From Acidaminococcus fermentans (lineage in GTDB: Bacteria; Bacillota_C; Negativicutes; Acidaminococcales; Acidaminococcaceae), in the NCBI GenBank assembly GCA_004555735.1, contig SFHH01000102.1:1-7425 (forward strand): a DNA stretch of 7,425 nt, read 5' to 3'. Position 1 is the first letter of the stretch; every line of letters starts with the position of its first letter. Positions 1-4,762 of the stretch are shown one piece after another. The translations under genes and the position numbers were made by a program. A model generated the notes under the pieces. That model was given only the letters and a program-made list of their open reading frames with translations. It was not told the DNA's origin and did not search any database.

Positions 1-1534
1 CTTCCAGGAGCTCTGTATCGAGGCCGGTGAGATAGCGGGGATTGATGACCGTGGCGTCGATACCATGAGACTGCAGTTCCCTTGCCGTCTGTTCTGCCAG
101 GCCATAGAAATTGCCGGCACCCAGGAGAGCTACCTGGGAACCCTTGTGGGTCACGGCAAAACGGTGCAGCTCGCTGTACTCCTTTTCGGCTTTCACTGGA
201 TACAGGGAACCATTTGCAAAGACTGGTACGGGCACCCGGATGGCCACAGGATGGGTTTCCTGTGCAATGGCCCAGCCCAGCATGGCGTTATATTCTTCCA
301 GGGTTGCAGGCGCCAGATACACCAGGTTCGGGATGTTGCTCAGCAGCGGAATATCGTAGAAGCACAGATGGGTCACATCATTCAGGCTGTACATGGATGC
401 CCCGAATACCAGGAACGTGGCCGGGTTGTGATTCACGCACACATCCTGGGACAACTGGTCGTACGTACGCTGGAAGAACGTGGCATAACTGGCAAAGACG
501 GGATGCATACCGCCTTTGGCAAGCCCGGAAGCCATGGAGACAGCCTGTTCTTCGGCAATGCCCACATCGATATACTGGCTGCCTGCTTCTTTCCGGCGTT
601 CCGGCGTAAAACCCATGACCATGGGTACAGCAGCCGTCATAGCCACCAGTTTCGGGTCTTTTTTCATCTGCTGCAGCAGGAAAGCAGCGGTGGCTTCACC
701 ATACCTGTCTGTGTAGGGTTCCCTGACCTCGCCAGTTGCCAGGTCGAAGGGCATATGCCAGTGCCAGTCTTCTTTGCCCTTTTCTGCCGGAGCGTAGCCC
801 TTGCCCTTCTGTGTGACGATGTGCACCACCACAGGATGGTCAATGTCCCTGACTTCCTCAAACGCACGGATCAGGGCTTCCACATCATTGCCGTCGGCCA
901 CGAAGCGGTAATCCAGGCCGAAGGCACGGAACAGATTATCCTCTGCCTGCCCATTGGTTTCCCGGAGTTTCCTGATGCCCTTGTACATGCCGCCGTGATT
1001 TTCTGCGATGGACATGTCGTTGTCATTGAAGACCACGATGAAATTCGTGCCCAGTTCCCCCACGGTATCCAGCCCTTCAAAGGCCATGCCGCCGGAAAGG
1101 GAACCGTCGCCGATGACGGCAATGATGTTCTCTTTGCCGCCTCGCAGGTCACGGGCCTTGGCCAGACCACTGGCCAGGGAAATGGAGGTGGACGTATGGC
1201 CCACGTTGAAGAAGTCGTGTTCACTTTCGTCCGGATTTGTGTAGCCAGACACATCATTGTAATGGGCCGGGTCCGTATAAGCCTGCATGCGTCCGGTCAG
1301 CATCTTGTGAGGATAGGATTGGTGGGATACGTCATAAACGATTTTATCCTTCGGCGAATCGAATACGGTATGCAGGGCCACCGTCGCTTCCACAATGCCC
1401 AGGTCCGGGCCCACGTGGCCCATATGGACACTGGCCCGTTCCAGCATCGCCTTCCGCATTTCGCCGATCAGGTTCTGCCGTTCCTGGGGATTCAATTTTT
1501 TCAAGTCTTCAGGTCCATTGATTTTTTCTACCAT
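1..1534 (-). CDS. dxs: 1-deoxy-D-xylulose-5-phosphate synthase-like thiamine enzyme (3' end beyond window)
   Basis: The first 511 residues are present; the C-terminal end lies beyond the left edge. DXS condenses pyruvate and glyceraldehyde 3-phosphate using thiamine diphosphate, the first step of the MEP isoprenoid pathway. Visible hallmarks are GH at 39-40, DVSHQSYPHK at 68-77 (E. coli DVGHQAYPHK), the ThDP motif GDG at 142-144 ending at Asn170, the pyrimidine-domain motif GIAEEQA with catalytic Glu328, and the start of the transketolase C-terminal domain (DATVINPRY, about 493-501). Counted without gaps from Glu328 (E. coli Glu370), Tyr350, Arg356 and His389 match E. coli Tyr392, Arg398 and His431. 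However, E. coli Arg420, which binds the substrate phosphate, is Gly378, and Asp427 is Asn385. The GDG-to-Glu segment is about 30 residues shorter than in E. coli. The start is ATG at 1534, with AGAGGAG about 8 nt upstream. It lies 59 nt after the hydrolase gene with no visible terminator between. It is certainly a DXS-family protein; the actual reaction is uncertain. Confidence 0.88.
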   Translation of the reverse strand, partial: MVEKINGPEDLKKLNPQERQNLIGEMRKAMLERASVHMGHVGPDLGIVEATVALHTVFDSPKDKIVYDVSHQSYPHKMLTGRMQAYTDPAHYNDVSGYTNPDESEHDFFNVGHTSTSISLASGLAKARDLRGGKENIIAVIGDGSLSGGMAFEGLDTVGELGTNFIVVFNDNDMSIAENHGGMYKGIRKLRETNGQAEDNLFRAFGLDYRFVADGNDVEALIRAFEEVRDIDHPVVVHIVTQKGKGYAPAEKGKEDWHWHMPFDLATGEVREPYTDRYGEATAAFLLQQMKKDPKLVAMTAAVPMVMGFTPERRKEAGSQYIDVGIAEEQAVSMASGLAKGGMHPVFASYATFFQRTYDQLSQDVCVNHNPATFLVFGASMYSLNDVTHLCFYDIPLLSNIPNLVYLAPATLEEYNAMLGWAIAQETHPVAIRVPVPVFANGSLYPVKAEKEYSELHRFAVTHKGSQVALLGAGNFYGLAEQTARELQSHGIDATVINPRYLTGLDTELLE

Positions 1535-1593
1535 CAGATTTCTCCTCTCATGTTTTCTCGTTGTACAGGGACGTAACCCGTGGACGCTTTTCA

Positions 1594-2931
1594 TCACAGC
1601 CGCCCAGCCATAGACCTATTGATGGTCTGGGCCATGATTTGTTTCATGTTCCAGTCTCCGTGGATCCCGTCCAGGGAAAGTTCTGTGGGCAGGTCCTCCC
1701 CGGTTTCAAAGGGGGCCGCCACATCGATGTGGTCCCGGCTGCGGATATAGGCATTGACCTGGGCAAAGGACTGACGCCAGTTGTCCGCCGTGGATTCGTC
1801 AAAGGCCTTCTGGATGTTGGCCGGATTGAGAGGTGGCAGGGTAAGATAGATGGGATGGATGCCCAGTGCTTCCGCCTTCTGCCCAATTTCTTCCAGATCC
1901 CGGATCACCTCTTCCGCCGACACCCCGGCACGGAGGCTGTTGGTTCCGCCCATAATCAGTAGGTATTTCAGATGGAAGGAGCGCACATCCCGGTCGAACC
2001 TTTCCACCATCATGGCGCTGGTATCTCCACTTTCCGAAAGGTTCACCGTGGGGAAGTCCAGATAATGGCTGTAGCTGTAGGCATAGTCCACCGGACTAAA
2101 AGAAAGATGCCCTCCCCCGTGAGAGATGCTGTCTCCATAGATACCCACTTTCACTTTCCGGGAGGGTCGGGTGGTGAACTTCTGAGGAAGGCTCCACTGG
2201 CCCACCGGTTTCCCCTCTTTGTCCATGCCCCGGACCCTCCAGTAATAAGTTCCCACCCGGGGATTTTCGTCATACAGGTCCGTAAGAGAAGTGACCCGGG
2301 AAAAGACCCGATATCGGGAAGGAGCCGTCCCATCCGGATTCTCCGGTCTCCGGTCTGTCACTTCCACTTCATACTGAGTGGCTCCCGGATTCCCGGTATA
2401 GGCATAGACAGGATACAGCAACAGAGAACCGTTGGTATCCTGCATCCGGCTTCGGGGGACCGGTGCATTCCGTTCCACTTTCTGCAGACTGCTCTGGACT
2501 GCTACAGCCTGGGAATAATTCCCAAGGGGTCGCCCCTCCAGGTCAAAAGCTCGCACCCGGTAATAGAGCACACCTGTGGTCTGTTTCTTCCGGAGTTTCT
2601 CCATGGGCAGCAGGGCCTGGGCAGAATAAATCCGGCTGTTCCGGTACAGAGCCCCGGCGGCTTCCCGGGCGGAATCCAAATTGAGAGGAATCCCATCCAA
2701 CACTTCCAGTTCATAGCGGACCGCATCCAACTCTTCCGGCCAAGTGAGCAGTCCCAGGTCCGCCCGGTCCACTTCCAATGCTGCCTGCCGGTTCAGAGCC
2801 GCCACAGAGGAAAAGCCGACCACCCGGCGCACCGTACAGGAGCTGGCCAAAATCACGGGGATGGCCACCAGAGTCAGAAAGCTCATGCCCAGGGCCTTCT
2901 TTTCCAGCCTGGTCAATATGTTTTTTGCCAC
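1594..2931 (-). CDS. Membrane-anchored GDSL/SGNH-family hydrolase with two FN3-like repeats
   Basis: A 445-residue protein predicted to act outside the membrane as an esterase or deacylase; its substrate is unknown. The N-terminus has a basic stretch (to Lys12) and a hydrophobic segment at about 15-30, fitting a signal anchor. Two similar beta-rich units follow, at about 64-145 and 170-256. Each ends in a matching YYxVRxxDxEGxPxG-type stretch (YYRVRAFDLEGRPLG and YYWRVRGMDKEGKPVG), resembling fibronectin type III domains. The catalytic SGNH domain spans about 259-445. Block I is GDS with nucleophile Ser268, block II is SGD with Gly302, block III is GGTN with Asn331, and block V is DGIH with Asp421 and His424, so the triad looks intact. 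The start is taken as GTG at 2931, with AAGGAAG just upstream. An internal Met16 is possible but would remove the basic n-region. It sits 35 nt after the 77-residue gene and is probably cotranscribed with it. A role in trimming acyl groups from cell-surface glycans is only a guess from the architecture. Confidence 0.9.
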   Translation of the reverse strand: MAKNILTRLEKKALGMSFLTLVAIPVILASSCTVRRVVGFSSVAALNRQAALEVDRADLGLLTWPEELDAVRYELEVLDGIPLNLDSAREAAGALYRNSRIYSAQALLPMEKLRKKQTTGVLYYRVRAFDLEGRPLGNYSQAVAVQSSLQKVERNAPVPRSRMQDTNGSLLLYPVYAYTGNPGATQYEVEVTDRRPENPDGTAPSRYRVFSRVTSLTDLYDENPRVGTYYWRVRGMDKEGKPVGQWSLPQKFTTRPSRKVKVGIYGDSISHGGGHLSFSPVDYAYSYSHYLDFPTVNLSESGDTSAMMVERFDRDVRSFHLKYLLIMGGTNSLRAGVSAEEVIRDLEEIGQKAEALGIHPIYLTLPPLNPANIQKAFDESTADNWRQSFAQVNAYIRSRDHIDVAAPFETGEDLPTELSLDGIHGDWNMKQIMAQTINRSMAGRL

Positions 2932-2966
2932 GATGCTTCCTTCTTTCTTTGTTCATCAAGGTCCTT

Positions 2967-3200
2967 TTATTGTTTTTTCTCCAGATGGTACAGGAGATAA
3001 TCCACATTGGTGAGTTTTTCCTGCTCCCGGTGGAAATTGGCCAGAAGCTCCTTTCGGTACTGGCGGAGGCAGCGGCACTGGCACCAGCCACTTTTTTCCT
3101 GGAGGATCTTCCGGATGGTCTCTTCCGGACAGCCGGCCGCCTGGAGTTCTTCCTGGCTCAGGGTCGTCTTTTTGAGACTTTCCGCCCCCTTCTCCTTCAT
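2967..3200 (-). CDS. Small cysteine-containing helical protein of unknown function
   Basis: A 77-residue protein that I do not recognise by name. The first half (about 14-36) reads as a helix-turn-helix-like stretch (SQEELQAAGCPEETIRKIL). The second half (about 43-77) is a long charged amphipathic helix ending in LLYHLEKKQ. There are four cysteines: Cys24 and a tight CQCRC cluster at 40-44. No signal peptide or membrane segment is seen, so it is probably cytoplasmic. Its ATG overlaps the cupin stop codon as ATGA (4 nt), a strong sign of translational coupling and a reason to believe it is a real gene despite its size. The local ribosome site (GGCAGG) is weak, consistent with coupling. The Cys cluster could bind metal or respond to redox state, and the helix could mediate dimerisation; both are inferences. 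Confidence 0.72.
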   Translation of the reverse strand: MKEKGAESLKKTTLSQEELQAAGCPEETIRKILQEKSGWCQCRCLRQYRKELLANFHREQEKLTNVDYLLYHLEKKQ

Positions 3201-3616
3201 TTCAACCTGCCATATTCTGCCAGATCCACCGCTTCACACCATTCATTGCTGGTGCCTTCTCCAGGCACTTCCAGAGCCAGATGCTGGAAAGCGGAATCCG
3301 GAGCCGCCCCGTGCCAGTGCTTCACTTCCGGAGGGATGTTTACCACATCCCCGGCTTTCAGTTCCTGGGCCGGCTTTCCCCATTCCTGGTAATAGCCCCG
3401 TCCGGCGGTGACGATGAGGATCTGTCCGCCTCCGTTGGCTGCATGGTGGATGTGCCAGTGGTTCCGGCAGCCCGGTTCAAAGGTCACCACCGCTGTGACC
3501 ACCTGCTGGAGGGTCAGCATGTTCAAATAGCTCTTTCCATCAAAATATTGGGCATACCCTGTATTTTCTTTTCCCAGGGCAAAGGGGCTCGTTTTTTCCA
3601 GTTCTTGCAGATCCAT
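3197..3616 (-). CDS. Single-domain cupin metalloprotein
   Basis: A 139-residue small cupin. Cupin motif 1 lies at about 49-74 with metal-ligand candidates His53 and His55 in HWHIHH and Gln65 in GGGQ. Motif 2 lies at about 89-102 (GDVVNIPPEVKHWHG) with His100 or His102 as the last ligand. The use of Gln instead of Glu and the closing KHWHGA sequence match the small cupin group that includes the manganese hydroxynitrile lyase of Granulicella (often auto-annotated as (R)-mandelonitrile lyase). Most members of this group have no proven function, so the lyase activity should not be transferred. The start is ATG at 3616, with AAAGGAG 8 nt upstream. It is the first gene of the leftward set and lies divergent from a LysR-type regulator, which probably controls it. 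The stop overlaps the next gene. Confidence 0.88.
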   Translation of the reverse strand: MDLQELEKTSPFALGKENTGYAQYFDGKSYLNMLTLQQVVTAVVTFEPGCRNHWHIHHAANGGGQILIVTAGRGYYQEWGKPAQELKAGDVVNIPPEVKHWHGAAPDSAFQHLALEVPGEGTSNEWCEAVDLAEYGRLK

Positions 3617-3623
3617 ATGATCG

Positions 3624-3630
3624 ACTCCTT
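3624..3630 (-). promoter_or_regulatory. Ribosome binding site of the cupin gene
   Basis: AAAGGAG on the minus strand, 7-8 nt before the ATG at 3616, fixes the cupin start. Confidence 0.75.
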
Positions 3631-3645
3631 TCCTGTCATGGTTGT

Positions 3646-3674
3646 ATTGTATTCCATCTTCTTTCAGATGTATA
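3646..3674 (-). promoter_or_regulatory. Candidate promoter for the cupin operon
   Basis: On the minus strand a -35-like TATACA (3674-3669, 4 of 6 to consensus) is followed after 17 bp by a -10-like TACAAT (3651-3646, 5 of 6). The predicted transcript start near 3639 would give a leader of roughly 22 nt with the ribosome site inside it. The -35 overlaps the -10 of the rightward lysR promoter, so the two would compete. This is a match by eye only. Confidence 0.45.
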
Positions 3675-3676
3675 AT
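3647..3676 (+). promoter_or_regulatory. Candidate lysR promoter
   Basis: A perfect TATAAT at 3671-3676 is preceded 18 bp upstream by a weak -35 (TTGTAT, 3647-3652, 3 of 6). The predicted transcript start is around 3683, about 44 nt before the regulator's ATG. The -10 lies inside the left LysR-type dyad, which suggests autoregulation. Confidence 0.5.
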
Positions 3677-3694
3677 GCTTATAACAAGTAGTTA
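3671..3694. promoter_or_regulatory. Candidate LysR-type operator: two overlapping T-N11-A dyads
   Basis: TATAA-TGC-TTATA at 3671-3683 and TAAC-AAGTA-GTTA at 3682-3694 are both perfect inverted repeats of T-N11-A form, the typical LysR-type recognition shape. Their starts are 11 bp apart, about one helical turn, so they would face the same side of the DNA. They cover the lysR -10 and start region and overlap the proposed cupin -35. The divergent LysR gene and its likely target flank the site. Confidence 0.5.
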
Positions 3695-3726
3695 AAAATA
3701 CGTTTTTTCTATCACAGGAGGGAATC

Positions 3727-4623
3727 ATGGAAATCCGTACCCTGAAATATTTCCTGGCGGTGGCCCGGGAGCAGAACATGACCGAAGCCGCCAATGTGCT
3801 GTTCGTCACCCAGCCCACCCTGTCCCGGCAGATGGCGGACCTGGAAAAGGAACTGGGCAAAAAGCTCTTTGTCCGGACCAACCGGAGCACCACCCTGACG
3901 GAGGAAGGAATGCACCTGCGCCAGCGGGCAGAAGAGATCCTGGCCCTGGTGGACCAGACCAAAGAGGAGATCAGGGAAGACGACATGGACCTGACCGGCT
4001 GCATCCGGGTGGGAGCCGGGGAAACCCAGGCCATGCACTGGATCACCGACACCTTCGGGGAACTCCATCAGGAATATCCCCGTCTGACCATCGAACTGTT
4101 CACCAACAACGCGGACGGAGTCCAGGAGCGATTGGAACACGGACTGCTGGATTTTGCCCTGTTCATCGAGCCTTTCAACCCGGAAAAATACAACTTTCTC
4201 CGTCTCCCGGAACCGGACCGGGTAGGCATCGTCACCAGTCTCCGCAGCCCCTGGGCCCATCTGGACAAAGTGACCCCCAAAGAGCTCCAGGCCATGCCCC
4301 TTCTCATTTCCTCCCGGACCACCCAGAATACCTTTGATTTTTCCCGCTGGTCCGGCGGCCAGGTAACTCTGGAAAATCTCCAGGTGGCTGGCCGTTTCGA
4401 CCTGATTGGCAACGCGTCTCTCTTGGTCCGGACCGCTCAGATCAATGTTCTCGGATTGGACAATCTTCTCCAGATCGAAACCCAGGGCCTGAAGTTCATC
4501 CCTCTGGATCCTCCCCTGTCCACCGGCAGCCTGGTGGCCTGGAAAAAGTTCCGGCTCCTGTCCCGTTCTAGCCAAGTGTTCCTGGACCGGCTGAAGCAAA
4601 AACTTTCTGATTTTTCCCATTGA
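3727..4623 (+). CDS. LysR-family transcriptional regulator
   Basis: A 298-residue regulator of normal LysR length. The N-terminal winged helix-turn-helix covers about 1-60, with the family signature AAxxLxxTQPTLSRQMxxLE at 21-40 followed by KELGKKLFVR at 41-50. A linker helix spans about 62-87, and the effector-binding periplasmic-binding-protein-like domain runs from about 90 to the end (GCIRVGAGET at 91-100). The start is ATG at 3727, with AGGAGG at 3716-3721. It is divergent from the cupin gene across a 110-nt region with T-N11-A dyads, so it most likely controls the cupin operon and itself. The effector is unknown. It lies 139 nt upstream of the acyl-CoA dehydrogenase fusion in the same direction; control of that gene is possible, but nothing seen requires it. 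Confidence 0.93.
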   Translation: MEIRTLKYFLAVAREQNMTEAANVLFVTQPTLSRQMADLEKELGKKLFVRTNRSTTLTEEGMHLRQRAEEILALVDQTKEEIREDDMDLTGCIRVGAGETQAMHWITDTFGELHQEYPRLTIELFTNNADGVQERLEHGLLDFALFIEPFNPEKYNFLRLPEPDRVGIVTSLRSPWAHLDKVTPKELQAMPLLISSRTTQNTFDFSRWSGGQVTLENLQVAGRFDLIGNASLLVRTAQINVLGLDNLLQIETQGLKFIPLDPPLSTGSLVAWKKFRLLSRSSQVFLDRLKQKLSDFSH

Positions 4624-4648
4624 CAAAGGTATATGAAAAGTGTACTAT
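4620..4648 (+). promoter_or_regulatory. Candidate upstream promoter (P1) of the fusion operon
   Basis: A perfect -35 TTGACA (4620-4625), overlapping the lysR stop codon, is followed after exactly 17 bp by TACTAT (4643-4648, 4 of 6 to the -10 consensus). It would make a leader of roughly 110 nt before the ATG at 4763. This is a by-eye match. Confidence 0.42.
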
Positions 4649-4675
4649 TGAACTGTAAAATAATAGAATTATTAT
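4648..4675 (+). promoter_or_regulatory. Candidate downstream promoter (P2) of the fusion operon
   Basis: TTGAAC (4648-4653) and TATTAT (4670-4675, 5 of 6) are separated by 16 bp. The -10 overlaps the inverted repeat at 4659-4673, so a protein bound there could block it. A further extended -10-like element, TGGTATGCT, lies at 4698-4706 but lacks a convincing -35. Confidence 0.4.
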
Positions 4676-4692
4676 TAAAATAATTTTATTTT
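4659..4692. repeat. Pair of AT-only inverted repeats before the fusion gene
   Basis: AATAAT-AGA-ATTATT (4659-4673, 6-bp arms) is followed by AAAATAA-TT-TTATTTT (4677-4692, 7-bp arms). Both are perfect and nearly pure A/T, in sharp contrast to the GC-rich genes on either side. They overlap or adjoin the P2 -10. They could be an operator; alternatively they may simply reflect a very AT-rich intergenic stretch. No GC stem with a U tract is present, so a classical terminator for lysR is not supported. Confidence 0.4.
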
Positions 4693-4747
4693 TAAATTGG
4701 TATGCTAACCTAACTGAAAGGTATCTGACAAGTTGATTTTCCATGAC

Positions 4748-4755
4748 AGAGGAGG
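4748..4755 (+). promoter_or_regulatory. Ribosome binding site that sets the fusion-gene start
   Basis: AGAGGAGG ends 7 nt before the ATG at 4763. It decides for that ATG over an in-frame TTG at 4733, which has no comparable site and would place the Shine-Dalgarno sequence inside the coding region. Confidence 0.85.
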
Positions 4756-4762
4756 TACGCGT

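Noticed and set aside
1534..1551. Five-codon leader ORF (MRGEI) whose TGA overlaps the dxs-like ATG as TGATG
   Set aside because: The ribosome site for dxs lies within it and the mini-ORF has no ribosome site of its own, so the overlap is probably chance.
65..1576. 503-residue open frame on the plus strand
   Set aside because: It is exactly antisense to the DXS-like gene, its translation has no recognisable domain, and the frame stays open because of the GC-biased codon use of the real gene.
2830..2850. Lipobox in the hydrolase (LASSC, Cys32)
   Set aside because: Position -3 is Ala rather than Leu/Val/Ile, so lipidation is possible but not supported; a signal anchor explains the segment as well.
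1972..3000. 342-residue plus-strand open frame opposite the hydrolase
   Set aside because: Its translation resembles no protein family, it runs across the junction of two real minus-strand genes, and it lacks a convincing ribosome site.
2711..3091. 126-residue minus-strand open frame spanning the 77-residue gene and the hydrolase start
   Set aside because: It overlaps both real genes out of frame and its translation is low-complexity Gly/Ser-rich with no domain.
3712..4626. 304-residue minus-strand open frame opposite lysR
   Set aside because: It covers lysR end to end; the LysR reading has a full family signature and a strong ribosome site, this one has neither.
4655..4695. PerR/Fur-type operator
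   Set aside because: The region is AT-rich and palindromic, but shifting the PerR consensus (TTATAATNATTATAA) along it gives no good match by eye.
4657..4695. Rho-independent terminator for lysR
   Set aside because: The inverted repeats contain almost no G or C, so the hairpins would be too weak.
4733..4762. In-frame TTG start extending the fusion protein by 10 residues
   Set aside because: The strong AGAGGAGG site lies inside this extension and points to the ATG at 4763; acyl-CoA dehydrogenases typically begin close to the MLFTTTQEHEEF-like sequence.
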